From Atherix ibis (lineage: Eukaryota; Arthropoda; Insecta; Diptera; Athericidae), in contig OY282609.1 of assembly GCA_958298945.1 (NCBI GenBank), positions 42,794,954-42,858,953 of the forward strand: a stretch of DNA of 64,000 bases. The letters run 5' to 3'. The notes below the pieces were generated by a model that saw nothing but the letters and a program-made list of their open reading frames with translations, was not told the DNA's origin and made no database searches. Below, in pieces: positions 35,825-49,384 of this stretch. Numbering within the stretch: position 1 is the stretch's first letter; each line of letters begins with the position of its first letter. Made by a program: the position numbers and the translations under genes.

Positions 35825-38800
35825 TATTTTTCAAGAGGAATATTCAGTGGTATTTTTCAAGAGGAATATTCAGTGGTATTTTTCAATAGCAATATTCAAT
35901 GGTATTTTTCAAGAGGAATATTCAGTAGTATTTTTCAAGAGGAATATTAAGTAGTATTTTTCAAGAGTAATATTCAGTGGTATTTTCAAGAGGAATATTC
36001 AGTATTATTTTTCAAGAGGAATTTTTAGTTGTATTTTTCAAGAGGAATATTCAGTGATATTTTTAAGGAGGTATATTCAGTAGAATTTTAAATGGAATTC
36101 AGTGGTATTTTTCAAATGGAATAATCAGTCGTATTTTTTAAGAGCAATGTTCAGTGGTATTTTTCAAGAGGAATATTCAGTGGTTCTTTTCAAGAGGAAT
36201 ATTCAGTGGTATTTTTCAAGAGGAATATTCAGTGATATTTTCAAGAGGAGTATTCAGCGTTATTTTTCAAGAGAAATATGGAGTGGTATTTTTTAAGATG
36301 AATATTCAGTGGTATTTTTCAAGAGGAATATTCAGTGGTATTTTTCAAGAGGAATATTCAGTGGTATTTTTCAAGAGGAATTTTCAGTGGTATTTTTCAA
36401 GGGAAATAATCAGAGGTATTTTTCAAGAGCAATATTCAGTTGTATTTTTCAAGAGGAATATTCAGTGATATTTTCCAAGAGAAATATTCAGTGGTATTTT
36501 TCAAGTGGAATATTCAGTGGTATCTTTCATGAGGAATATTCAGTGGTACTTTCCAAGAGGAATATTCAGTGGTATTTTTCAAGAGGAATATTCAGTGGTA
36601 TTTTTCAAGAGGAATATTCAGTGGTATTTTTCATGCGGAATATTCAATAGTATTTTTCAAGTGGAATATTCAGTGGTATTTTTGAAGAGGAATATTCAGT
36701 GGTATTTTTCAAGAAGAATATTTAGTGGTATTTTTCAAAAAGAATAATCGGCGGTATTTTTCAAGAGCAATATTCAATTGTATTTTTTAAGAGGAATATT
36801 CAGTTGTATTTTTCAAAAGGAATATTCAGTGATACTTTTCAAGTGGAATATTCAGTGGTATTTGTCAAGAGGAATATTCAGTGGAATTTTTCAAGTGGAA
36901 TATTCAGTGGTATTTTTCAAGAGGAATATTCAGTGGTATTTTTCAAGAGGAATAATCAGTGGTGTTTTTCAATAGGAATATTCAGTGATATTTTTCATGA
37001 GGAATATTCAGTAGTATTTTTCAAGAGGAATATTCAGTGGTATTTTTAAGGAGGTATATTCAGTAGAATTTTTCAAGAGGAATATTCAGTAGTATTTTTC
37101 AAATGGAATAATCAGTCGTATTTTTTAAGAGCAATGTTCAGTGGTATTTTTGAAGAGGAATATTCAGTGGTACTTTTCAAGAGGAATATTCAGTGGTATT
37201 TTTCAAGAGGAATATTCAGTGATATTTTCAAGAGGAGTATTCAGCGTTATTTTTCAAGAGAAATATGGAGTGGTATTTTTTAAGATGAATATTCAGTGGT
37301 ATTTTTCAAGAGGAATATTCAGTGGTATTTTTCAAGAGGAATATTCAGTGGTATTTTTCAAGAGGAATTTTCAGTGGTATTTTTCAAGGGAAATAATCAG
37401 AGGTATTTTTCAAGAGCAATATTCAGTTGTATTTTTCAAGAGGAATATTCAGTGGTATTTTCCAAGAGAAATATTCAGTGGTATTTTTCAAGTGGAATAT
37501 TCAGTGGTATCTTTCATGAGGAATATTCAGTGGTACTTTCCAAGAGGAATATTCAGTGGTATTTTTCAAGAGGAATGTTCAGTGGTATTTTTCAAGAGGA
37601 ATATTCAGTGGTATTTTTCATGCGGAATATTCAATAGTATTTTTCAAGTGGAATATTCAGTGGTATTTTTGAAGAGGAATATTCAGTGGTATTTTTCAAA
37701 AGGAATATTCAGTGGTACTTTTCAAGAGGAATATTCAGTGGTATTTTTCAAGAGGAATATTCAGTGATATTTTCAAGAGGAGTATTCAGAGTTATTTTTC
37801 AAGAGAAATATGGAGTGGTATTTTTTAAGATGAATATTCAGTGGTATTTTTCAAGAGGAATATTCAGTGGTATTTTTCAAAAGCAATATTCAATAGTATT
37901 TTTCAAGATAAATATTCAGTTGTATTTTTCAAGAGGAATATTCAGTGGTATTTTTCAAGTGGAATATTCAGTGGTATTTTTCAAGAGGAATATTCAGTGG
38001 TATTTTTCAAGAGGAAAATTCAGTGGTATTTTTCAAGAGTAATATTTAGTGGTGTTTTTCAATAGGAATATTCAGTGATATTTTTCAAGAGGAATATTCA
38101 GTGGTATTTTTCAAGAGGAATATTCAGTGGTATTTTTCAAGAGGAATATTCAGTGGTATTTTTCAAGAGTAATATTCAATGGTATTTTTCAAGAGGAATA
38201 TTCGGTGGTATTTTTCAAGTGGAATATTCAGTGGTATTTTTCAAGAGGAATATTCAGTGGTATATTTCAAGAGGAATCTTCAGTGGTATTTTTCAAGAGG
38301 AATATTCAGTGGTATTTTGCAAGAGGAATATTCAATAGTATTTTTCAAGTGGAATATTCAGTGGTATTTTTCAAGAGGAATATTCAGTAGTATTTTTCAA
38401 GAGGAATATTCAGTGGTATTTTTCAAGTGGAATATTCAGTGGTATTTTTCAAGAGGAATATTCAGTGGTATTTTTCAAGAGGAATATTCAGTGGTATTTT
38501 TCAAAAGGAATATTCAGTTTTATTTTTCAAGAGGAATATTCAGTGGTATTTTTCAAGATGAATATTCAGTGGTATTTTTCAAGAGGAATATTCAGTGGTA
38601 TTTTTCAAGAGGAATTTTCAGTGGTATTTTTCAAGAGGAATATTCAGTTGTATTTTTCAAGAGGAATATTCAGTGGTATTTTTCAAGAGGAATATTCAGT
38701 GGTATTTTTCTAATGGAATATTCAGTGGTATTTTTCAAGAGGAATATTCAGTGGTATTTTTCAATAGCAATATTCAATGGTATTTTTCAAGAGGAATATT

Positions 38801-41579
38801 CAGTAGTATTTTTCAAGAGGAATATTAAGTAGTATTTTTCAAGAGTAATATTCAGTGGTATTTTCAAGAGGAATATTCAGTATTATTTTTCAAGAGGAAT
38901 TTTTAGTTGTATTTTTCAAGAGGAATATTCAGTGATATTTTTAAGGAGGTATATTCAGTAGAATTTTAAATGGAATTCAGTGGTATTTTTCAAATGGAAT
39001 AATCAGTCGTATTTTTTAAGAGCAATGTTCAGTGGTATTTTTCAAGAGGAATATTCAGTGGTTCTTTTCAAGAGGAATATTAGTGGTATTTTTCAAGAGG
39101 AATATTCAGTGATATTTTCAAGAGGAGTATTCAGCGTTATTTTTCAAGAGAAATATGGAGTGGTATTTTTTAAGATGAATATTCAGTGGTATTTTTCAAG
39201 AGGAATATTCAGTGGTATTTTTCAAGAGGAATATTCAGTGGTATTTTTCAAGAGGAATTTTCAGTGGTATTTTTCAAGGGAAATAATCAGAGGTATTTTT
39301 CAAGAGCAATATTCAGTTGTATTTTTCAAGAGGAATATTCAGTGATATTTTCCAAGAGAAATATTCAGTGGTATTTTTCAAGTGGAATATTCAGTGGTAT
39401 CTTTCATGAGGAATATTCAGTGGTACTTTCCAAGAGGAATATTCAGTGGTATTTTTCAAGAGGAATATTCAGTGGTATTTTTCAAGAGGAATATTCAGTG
39501 GTATTTTTCATGCGGAATATTCAATAGTATTTTTCAAGTGGAATATTCAGTGGTATTTTTGAAGAGGAATATTCAGTGGTATTTTTCAAGAAGAATATTT
39601 AGTGGTATTTTTCAAAAAGAATAATCGGCGGTATTTTTCAAGAGCAATATTCAATTGTATTTTTTAAGAGGAATATTCAGTTGTATTTTTCAAAAGGAAT
39701 ATTCAGTGATACTTTTCAAGTGGAATATTCAGTGGTATTTGTCAAGAGGAATATTCAGTGGAATTTTTCAAGTGGAATATTCATTGGTATTTTTCAAGAG
39801 GAATATTCAGTGGTATTTTTCAAGAGGAATAATCAGTGGTGTTTTTCAATAGGAATATTCAGTGATATTTTTCATGAGGAATATTCAGTAGTATTTTTCA
39901 AGAGGAATATTCAGTGGTATTTTTAAGGAGGTATATTCAGTAGAATTTTTCAAGAGGAATATTCAGTAGTATTTTTCAAATGGAATAATCAGTCGTATTT
40001 TTTAAGAGCAATGTTCAGTGGTATTTTTGAAGAGGAATATTCAGTGGTACTTTTCAAGAGGAATATTCAGTGGTATTTTTCAAGAGGAATATTCAGTGAT
40101 ATTTTCAAGAGGAGTATTCAGCGTTATTTTTCAAGAGAAATATGGAGTGGTATTTTTTAAGATGAATATTCAGTGGTATTTTTCAAGAGGAATATTCAGT
40201 GGTATTTTTCAAGAGGAATATTCAGTGGTATTTTTCAAGAGGAATTTTCAGTGGTATTTTTCAAGGGAAATAATCAGAGGTATTTTTCAAGAGCAATATT
40301 CAGTTGTATTTTTCAAGAGGAATATTCAGTGGTATTTTCCAAGAGAAATATTCAGTGGTATTTTTCAAGTGGAATATTCAGTGGTATTTTTCATGAGGAA
40401 TATTCAGTGGTACTTTCCAAGAGGAATATTCAGTGGTATTTTTCAAGAGGAATGTTCAGTGGTATTTTTCAAGAGGAATATTCAGTGGTATTTTTCATGC
40501 GGAATATTCAATAGTATTTTTCAAGTGGAATATTCAGTGGTATTTTTGAAGAGGAATATTCAGTGGTATTTTTCAAAAGGAATATTCAGTGGTACTTTTC
40601 AAGAGGAATATTCAGTGGTATTTTTCAAGAGGAATATTCAGTGATATTTTCAAGAGGAGTATTCAGAGTTATTTTTCAAGAGAAATATGGAGTGGTATTT
40701 TTTAAGATGAATATTCAGTGGTATTTTTCAAGAGGAATATTCAGTGGTATTTTTCAAAAGCAATATTCAATAGTATTTTTCAAGATAAATATTCAGTTGT
40801 ATTTTTCAAGAGGAATATTCAGTGGTATTTTTCAAGTGGAATATTCAGTGGTATTTTTCAAGAGGAATATTCAGTGGTATTTTTCAAGAGGAAAATTCAG
40901 TGGTATTTTTCAAGAGTAATATTTAGTGGTGTTTTTCAATAGGAATATTCAGTGATATTTTTCAAGAGGAATATTCAGTGGTATTTTTCAAGAGGAATAT
41001 TCAGTGGTATTTTTCAAGAGGAATATTCAGTGGTATTTTTCAAGAGTAATATTCAATGGTATTTTTCAAGAGGAATATTCGGTGGTATTTTTCAAGTGGA
41101 ATATTCAGTGGTATTTTTCAAGAGGAATATTCAGTGGTATATTTCAAGAGGAATCTTCAGTGGTATTTTTCAAGAGGAATATTCAGTGGTATTTTGCAAG
41201 AGGAATATTCAATAGTATTTTTCAAGTGGAATATTCAGTGGTATTTTTCAAGAGGAATATTCAGTAGTATTTTTCAAGAGGAATATTCAGTGGTATTTTT
41301 CAAGTGGAATATTCAGTGGTATTTTTCAAGAGGAATATTCAGTGGTATTTTTCAAGAGGAATATTTAGTGGTATTTTTCAAAAGGAATATTCAGTTTTAT
41401 TTTTCAAGAGGAATATTCAGTGGTATTTTTCAAGATGAATATTCAGTGGTATTTTTCAAGAGGAATATTCAGTGGTATTTTTCAAGAGGAATTTTCAGTG
41501 GTATTTTTCAAGAGGAATATTCAGTTGTATTTTTCAAGAGGAATATTCAGTGGTATTTTTCAAGAGGAATATTCAGTGG
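35825..41579. repeat. 2,878-bp tandem duplication
   Basis: Copy 1 is about 35,825-38,702 and copy 2 38,703-41,579. The offset is 2,878 (111 monomers minus eight) up to about 39,070. There copy 2 lost one base (GAATATTAGTGG for GAATATTCAGTGG), giving 2,877 afterwards. Both copies hold the rare TTTTTCTAATGG monomer (38,709/41,586), the T cassette, two or three U cassettes and the 22-bp monomer. This is the longest clean tandem duplication in the window. Confidence 0.92.
36625..36870 (+). repeat. Cassette T (CATGCGG / ATCGGCGG / ATACTTTTC), representative copy
   Basis: Ordered monomers: TTTTTCATGCGGAATATTC, a TTCAATAG junction, TTTTTGAAGAGG, CAAGAAGAATATTTAG, an AATAATCGGCGG junction, CAAGAGCAATATTCAATTG, GATACTTTTCAAGTGG and TATTTGTCAAGAGG. 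Complete or partial copies lie near 37,618, 39,507, 40,495, 45,638, 46,207, 47,038, 60,735, 61,724 and 63,772. It is limited to the right half of the window and has the densest CpG content of any cassette. Confidence 0.85.
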
Positions 41580-44500
41580 TATTTTTCTAATGGAATATTC
41601 AGTGGTATTTTTCAAGAGGCATATTCAGTGGTATTTTTCAAGAGTAATATTCAGTGGTATTTTTCAAGAGGAATATTCAGTGGTATTTTTCAAGTGGAAT
41701 ATTCAGTGGTATTTTTCAAGAGGAATATTCAGAGGTATTTTTCAAGAGGAAAATTCAGTGGTATTTTTCAAGAGGAATATTCAGTTGTATTTTTCAAGAG
41801 GAATATTCAGTGGTATTTTTCAAGAGGAATATTCAGTGGTATTTTTCAATAGTAATATTCAATGGTATTTTTTAAGAGGAATATTCAGTAGTATTTTTCA
41901 AGAGGATAATTAAGTAGTATTTTTCAAGAGTAATATTCAGTGGTATTTTTCAAGAGGAATATTCAGTGGTATTTTTCAAGTGGAATATTCAGTGGTATTT
42001 TTCAAGAGGAATATTCAGAGGTATTTTTCAAGAGGAAAATTCAGTGGTATTTTTCTTTAGGAATATTCAGTGGTATTTTTCAAGAGGAATATTCAATTGT
42101 ATTTTTCAAGAGGAATATTCAGTGGTATTTTTCAAGAGGAATATTCAGTGGTATTTTTCAATAGTAATATTCAATGGTATTTTTCAAAAGGAATATTCAG
42201 TAATATTTTTCAAGAGGAATATTAAGTAGTATTTTTCAAGAGTAATATTCAGTGGTATTTTCAAGAGGAATATTCAGTATTATTTTTCAAGAGGAATTTT
42301 TAGTTGTATTTTTCAAGAGGAATATTTAGTGATATTTTTAAGGAGGTATATTCAGTAGAATTTTTCAAGAGGAATATTCAGTGGTATTTTTCAAAAGGAA
42401 TAATCAGTCGTATTTTTTAGGAGCAATATTCAGTGGTATTTTTCAAGAGGAATATTCAGTGGTATTTTTCAAGAGGAATATTCAGTGGTATTTTTCAAGA
42501 GGAATATTCAATTGTATTTTTCAAGAGGAATATTCAGTGGTATTTTTCAAGAGGAATATTCAGTGGTATTTTTCAATAGTAATATTTAATGGTATTTTTC
42601 AAGAGAAATATTCAGTAGTATTTTTCAAGAGGAATATTAAGTAGTATTTTTCAAGAGTAACATTTAGTGGTATTTTCAAGAGGAATATTCAGTATTATTT
42701 TTCAAGAGGAATTTTTAGTTGTATTTTTCAAGAGGAATATTTAGTGATATTTTTAAGGAGGTATATTCAATAGAATTTTTCAAGAGGAATATTCAGTGGT
42801 ATTTTTCAAAAGGAATAATCAGTCGTATTTTTTAGGAGCAATATTCAGTGGTATTTTTTAAGATGAATATTCAGTGGTATTTTTCAAGAGGAATATTCAT
42901 TGGTATTTTTCAAGAGGAATTTTCAGTGGTATTTTTCAAGAGGAATATTCAGTGGTATTTTTCAAGGGAAATAATCAGAGGTATTTTTCAAGAGCAATAT
43001 TCAGTTGTATTTTTCAAGAGGAATATTCAGTGGTATTTTCCAAGAGAAATATTCAGTGGTATTTTTCAAGTGGAATATTTAGTGGTATCTTTCATGAGGA
43101 ATATTCAGTGGTACTTTCCAAGAGGAATATTCAGTGGTATTTTTCAAGTGGAATATTCAGTGGTATTTTTCAAGAGGAATATTCAGAGGTATTTTTCAAG
43201 AGGAAATTTCAGTGGTATTTTTCTTTAGGAATATTCAGTGGTATTTTTCAAGAGGAATATTCAGTAGTATTTTTCAAGAGGAATATTCAGTAGTATTTTT
43301 CAATAGTAATATTCAATGGTATTTTTCAAGAGGAATATTCAGTAGTATTTTTCAAGAGGAATATTAAGTAGTATTTTTCAAGAGTAATATTCAGTGGTAT
43401 TTTCAAGAGGAATATTCAGTATTATTTTTCAAAGGGAATTTTTAGTTGTATTTGTCAAGAGGAATATTCAGTGATATTTTTAAAGAGGTATATTCAGTAG
43501 TATTTTTCAAGAGCAGTATTCAGTGGTATTTTTCAAGAGGAATATTCAGTGGTATTTTTCAAGTGGAATATTCAGTGGTATTTTTCAAGAGGAATATTCA
43601 GTGGTATTTTTCAAGAGTAATATTCAGTGGTATTTTTCAAGAGGAATATTCAGTGGAATTTTTCAAGTGGAATATTCAGTGGTATTTTTCAAAAGCAATA
43701 TTCAATTGTATTTTTCAAGATAAATATTCAGTTGTATTTTTCAAGAGGAATATTCAGTGGTATTTTTCAAGTGGAATATTCAGTGGTATTTTTCAAGAGG
43801 AATATTCAGTGGTATTTTTCAAGAGTAATATTCAGTGGTATTTTTCAAGAGGAATATTCAGTGGAATTTTTCAAGTGGAATATTCAGTGGTATTTTTCAA
43901 GAGGAATATTCAGTGGTATTTTTCAAGAGGAATATGCAGTGGTGTTTTTCAATAGGAATATTCAGTGATATTTTTCAAAAGGAATATTCAGTAGTATTTT
44001 TCAAGAGGAATATTCAGTGGTATTTTTCAAGAGGAATATTCAGTGGTATTTTTCAAGAGTAATATTCAATGGTATTTTTCAAAAGGAATATTCGGTGGTA
44101 TTTTTCAAGTAAATATTCAGTGGTATTTTTCAAGAGGAATATTCAGTGGTATATTTCAAGAGGAATCTTCAGTGGTATTTTTCAAGAGGAATATTCAGTG
44201 GTATTTTGCAAGAGGAATATTCAATAGTATTTTTCAAGTGGAATATTCAGTGGTATTTTTCAAGAGGAATATTCAGTAGTATTTTTCAAGATGAATATTC
44301 AGTGTTATTTTTCAAGTGGAATATTCAGTGGTATTTTTCAAGAGGAATATTCAGTGGTATTTTTCAAGAGGAATATTCAGTGGTATTTTTCAGAAGGAAT
44401 ACTCAGTTTTATTTTTCAAGAGGAATATTCAGTGGTGTTTTTCAAGAGGAATATTCAGTGGTATTTTTCAAGAGGAATATTCAGTGGTATTTTTCAAGAG

Positions 44501-44670
44501 GAATTTTCAGTGGTATTTTTCAAGAGGAATATTCAGTTGTATTTTTCAAGAGGAATATTCAGTGGTATTTTTCAAGAGGAATATTCAGTGGTATTTTTCA
44601 AGTGGAATATTCAGTGGTATTTTTCAAGAGGCATATTCAGTGGTATTTTTCAAGAGTAATATTCAGAGGT
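40736..44670. repeat. Displaced copy of the segment starting at 28,650
   Basis: From 28,650/40,736 to about 31,330/43,416 the offset is 12,086, which is 466 monomers minus the 30 net deleted bases I count between. After one monomer lost in the right copy it is 12,060. Past 44,300 the right copy follows the second copy of the 1,428-bp duplication (33,664 onward, offset 10,632, including the CAGAAGGAAT monomer), not the first. The right segment thus has a single version of what is duplicated on the left. Confidence 0.85.
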
Positions 44671-45041
44671 ATTTTTCAAGAGGAATATTCAGTGGTATTT
44701 TTCAAGCGGAATATTCAGTGGTATTTTTCAGGAGGAATATTCAGAGGTATTTTTCAAGAGGAGAATTCAGTGGTATTTTTCTTTAGGAATATTCAGTGGT
44801 ATTTTTCAAGAGGAATATTCAGTTGTATTTTTCAAGAGGAATATTCAGTGGTATTTTTCAAGAGGAATATTCAGTGGTATTTTTCAATAGTAATATTCAA
44901 TGGTATTTTTCAAGAGGAATATTCAGTAGTATTTTTCAAGAGGAATATTAAGTAGTATTTTTCAAGAGTAATATTCAGTGGTATTTTCAAGAGGAATATT
45001 CAGTATTATTTTTCAAGAGGAATTTTTAGTTGTATTTTTCA

Positions 45042-47455
45042 AGAGGAATATTCAGTGATATTTTTAAGGAGGTATATTCAGTAGAATTTTTCAAGAGGAA
45101 TATTCAGTGGTATTTTTCAAATGGAATAATCAGTCGTATTTTTTAAGAGCAATGTTCAGTGGTATTTTTCAAGAGGAATATTCAGTGGTACTTTTCAAGA
45201 GGAATATTCAGTGGTATTTTTCAAGAGGAATATTCAGTGATATTTTCAAGAGGAGTATTCAGCGTTATTTTTCAAGAGAAATATGGAGTGGTATTTTTTA
45301 AGATGAATATTCAGTGGTATTTTTCAAGAGGAATATTCAGTGGTATTTTTCAAGAGGAATATTCTGTGGTATTTTTCAAGAGGAATTTTCAGTGGTATTT
45401 TTCAAGGGAAATAATCAGAGGTATTTTTCAAGAGCAATATTCAGTTGTATTTTTCAAGAGGAATATTCAGTGATATTTTCCAAGAGAAATATTCAGTGGT
45501 ATTTTTCAAGTGGAATATTCAGTGGTATCTTTCATGAGGAATATTCAGTGGTACTTTCCAAGAGGAATATTCAGTGGTATTTTTCAAGAGGAATATTCAG
45601 TGGTATTTTTCAAGAGGAATATTCAGTTGTATTTTTCATGCGGAATATTCAATAGTATTTTTCAAGTGGAATATTCAGTGGTATTTTTGAAGAGGAATAT
45701 TCAGTGGTATTTTTCAAGAAGAATATTTAGTGGTATTTTTCAAGAGGAATAATCGGCGGTATTTTTCAAGAGCAATATTCAATTGTATTTTTTAAGAGGA
45801 ATATTCAGTTGTATTTTTCAAAAGGAATATTCAGTGATACTTTTCAAGTGGAATATTCAGTGGTATTTGTCAAGAGGAATATTCAGTGGAATTTTTCAAG
45901 TGGAATATTCAGTGGTATTTTTCAAGAGGAATATTCAGTGGTATTTTTCAAGAGGAATAATCAGTGGTGGTTTTCAATAGGAATATTCAGTGATATTTTT
46001 TATGAGGAATATTCAGTAGTATTTTTCAAGAGGAATATTCAGTGGTATTTTTAAGGAGGTATATTCAGTAGAATTTTTCAATAGGAATATTCAGTAGTAT
46101 TTTTCAAATGGAATAATCAGTCGTATTTTTTAAGAGCAATGTTCAGTGGTATTTTTCAAGAGGAATATTCAGTGGTACTTTTCAAGAGGAATATTCAGTG
46201 GTATTTTTCATGCGGAATATTCAATAGTATTTTTCAAGTGGAATATTCAGTGGTATTTTTGAAGAGGAATATTCAGTGGTATTTTTCAAGAAGAATATTT
46301 AGTGGTATTTTTCAAGAGGAATAATCGGCGGTATTTTTCAAGAGCAATATTCAATTGTATTTTTCAAGAGGAATATTCAGTTGTATTTTTCAAAAGGAAT
46401 ATTCAGTGATACTTTTCAAGTGGAATATTCAGTGGTATTTGTCAAGAGGAATATTCAGTGATATTTTTAAGGAGGTATATTCAGTAGAATTTTTCAAGAG
46501 GAATATTCAGTGGTATTTTTCAAATGGAATAATCAGTCGTATTTTTTAAGAGCAATGTTCAGTGGTATTTTTCAAGAGGAATATTCAGTGGTACTTTTCA
46601 AGAGGAATATTCAGTGGTATTTTTCAAGAGGAATATTCAGTGATATTTTCAAGAGGAGTATTCAGCGTTATTTTTCAAGAGAAATATGGAGTGGTATTTT
46701 TTAAGATGAATATTCAGTGGTATTTTTCAAGAGGAATATTCAGTGGTATTTTTCAAGAGGAATATTCAGTGGTATTTTTCAAGAGGAATTTTCAGTGGTA
46801 TTTTTCAAGGGAAATAATCAGAGGTATTTTTCAAGAGCAATATTCAGTTGTATTTTTCAAGAGGAATATTCAGTGGTATTTTCCAAGAGAAATATTCAGT
46901 GGTATTTTTCAAGTGGAATATTCAGTGGTATCTTTCATGAGGAATATTCAGTGGTACTTTCCAAGAGGAATATTCAGTGGTATTTTTCAAGAGGAATATT
47001 CAGTGGTATTTTTCAAGAGGAATATTCAGTGGTATTTTTCATGCGGAATATTCAATAGTATTTTTCAAGTGGAATATTCAGTGGTATTTTTGAAGAGGAA
47101 TATTCAGTGGTATTTTTCAAGAGGAATATTTAGTGGTATTTTTCAAGAGGAATAATCGGCGGTATTTTTCAAGAGCAATATTCAATTGTATTTTTCAAGA
47201 GGAATATTCAGTTGTATTTTTCAAGAGGAATATTCAGTGATATTTTTCAAGTGGAATATTCAGTGGTATTTGTCAAGAGGAATATTCAGTGGAATTTTTC
47301 AAGTGGAATATTCAGTGGTATTTTTCAAGAGGAATATTCAGTGGTATTTTTCAAGAGGAATAATCAGTGGTGTTTTTCAATAGGAATATTCAGTGATATT
47401 TTTCATGAGGAATATTCAGTAGTATTTTTCAAGAGGTATATTCAGTGGTATTTTT
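45042..47455. repeat. 1,403-bp-offset duplication with a 392-bp interposed block
   Basis: About 45,042-46,052 matches 46,445-47,455 with offset 1,403 (54 monomers minus one, the GATATTTTCAAG deletion at 45,240). The 392 bp between holds a further partial T cassette. 45,055-46,055 also repeats about 36,050-37,050 at offset 9,005. The order is U, R, T in each copy. Confidence 0.82.
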
Positions 47456-49384
47456 CAAGAGGAATATTCAGTGGTATTTTTCAAGTATAATATTCAATGG
47501 TATTTTTCAAGAGGAATATTCGGTGGTATTTTTCAAGTGGAATATTCAGTGGTATTTTTCAAGAGGAATATTCAGTGGTATATTTCAAGAGGAATATTCA
47601 GTGGTATTTTTCAAGAGGAATATTCAGTGGTATTTTGCAAGAGGAATATTCAATAGTATTTTTCAAGAGGAATTTTCAGTGGTATTTTTCAAGAGGAATA
47701 TTCAGTTGTATTTTTCAAGAGGAATATTCAGTGGTATTTTTCAAGAGGAATATTCAGTGGTATTTTTCAAGTGGAATATTCAGTGGTATTTTTCAAGAGG
47801 CATATTCAGTGGTATTTTTCAAGAGTAATATTCAGTGGTATTTTTCAAGAGGAATATTCAGTAGTATTTTTCAAGTGGAATATTCAGTGGTATTTTTCAA
47901 GAGGAATATTCAGAGGTATTTTTTAAAAGGGAAAATTCAGTGGTATTTTTCTTTAGGAATATTCAGTGGTATTTTTCAAGAGGAATATTCAGTTGTATTT
48001 TTCAAGAGGAATATTCAGTGGTATTTTTCAAGAGGAATATTCAGTGGTATTTTTCAATAGTAATATTCAATGGTATTTTTCAAGATGAATATTCAGTAGT
48101 ATTTTTCAAGAGGAATATTAAGTAGTATTTTTCAAGAGTAATATTCAGTGGTATTTTCAAGAGGAATATTCAGTATTATTTTTCAAGAGGAATTTTTAGT
48201 TGTATTTTTCAAGAGGAATATTTAGTGATATTTTTAAGGAGGTATATTCAGTAGAATTTTTCAAGAGGAATATTCAGTGGTATTTTTCAAAAGGAATAAT
48301 CAGTCGTATTTTTTAAGAGCAATATTCAGTGGTATTTTTCAAGAGGAATATTCAGTGGTATTTTTCAAGAGGAAAATTCAGTGGTATTTTTCAAGAGAAA
48401 TATTCAGTGATATTTTCAAGAGGAGTATTCAATGTTATTTTTCAAGAGAAATATGGAGTGGTATTTTTTAAGATGAATATTCAGTGGTATTTTTCAAGAG
48501 GAATATTCATTGGTATTTTTCAAGAGGAATATTCATTGGTATTTTTCAAGAGGAATATTCATTGGTATTTTTCAAGGGAAATAATCAGAGGTATTTTTCA
48601 AGAGCAATATTCAGTTGTATTTTTCAAGAGGAATATTTAGTGGTATTTTCCAAGAGAAATATTCAGTGGTGTTTTTCAAGTGGAATATTCAGTGGTATCT
48701 TTCATGAGGAATATTCAGTGGTACTTTCCAAGAGGAATATTCAGTGGTATTTTTCAAGTGGAATATTCAGTGGTATTTTTCAAGAAGAATATTCAGAGGT
48801 ATTTTTCAAGAGGAAATTTCAGTGGTACTTTTCTTTAGGAATATTCAGTGGTATTTTTCAAGAGGAATATTCAGTAGTATTTTTCAAGCGGAATATTCAG
48901 TGGCATTTTTCAAGAGGAATATTCAGTGGTATTTTTCAATAGTAATATTCAATGGTATTTTTCAAGAGGAATATTCAGTAGTATTTTTCAAGAGGAATAT
49001 TAAGTAGTATTTGTCAAGAGTAATATTCAGTGGTATTTTCAAGAGGAATATTCAGTGGTATTTTTCAAGAGTAATATTCAGTGGTATTTTTCAAGAGGAA
49101 TATTCAGTGGAATTTTTCAAGTGGAATATTCAGTGGTATTTTTCAAGAGGAATTTTCAGTGGTATTTTTCAAGAGTAATATTCAGTGTTATTTTTCAAAG
49201 GAATATTCAGTGGAATTTTTCAAGTGGAATGTTCAGTGGTATTTTTCAAGAGGAATATTCAGTGGTATTTTTCAAGAGGAATATTCAGTGGTGTTTTTCA
49301 ATAGGAATATTCAGTGATATTTTTCAAGAGGAATATTCAGTAGTATTTTTCAAGAGGAATATTCAGTGGTATTTTTCAAGAGGA
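47456..49384 (+). repeat. Linker segment with Q, P, U, R, P cassettes
   Basis: A Q cassette (about 47,497-47,660, lacking its usual right side), P (about 47,945-48,260), U (about 48,408), R (about 48,560-48,740) and a second P (about 48,830-49,040) occur once each without a clean tandem copy inside this interval. A 27-bp monomer (TTTTTTAAAAGGGAAAATTC at about 47,918) and a 25-bp TTTTTCAAAGGAAT monomer (about 49,190) are private. Confidence 0.7.

Larger units (their letters stand above)
32935..36560. repeat. 1,813-bp tandem duplication, nearly perfect
   Basis: Copy 1 is 32,935-34,747 and copy 2 is 34,748-36,560. The length is 70 monomers minus seven bases, all accounted for: GGTATTTTCAAG (-1), CAAGTAAAT (-1), GATATTTTCAAGAGGAG (-1) and the 22-bp monomer (-4). 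The only clear difference I found is TATTTTGCAAG (34,346) against TATTTTTCAAG (36,159). It overlaps the right copy of the 1,428-bp duplication, so it is later or part of the same run of events. Confidence 0.93.

Noticed and set aside
27781..41579. Near-identical long duplications as an assembly duplication error
   Set aside because: The copies carry a few private differences (TATTTTGC at 34,346, a one-base loss at about 39,075) and their lengths close exactly in the 26-bp register. Still, only read depth and spanning long reads can exclude it fully.
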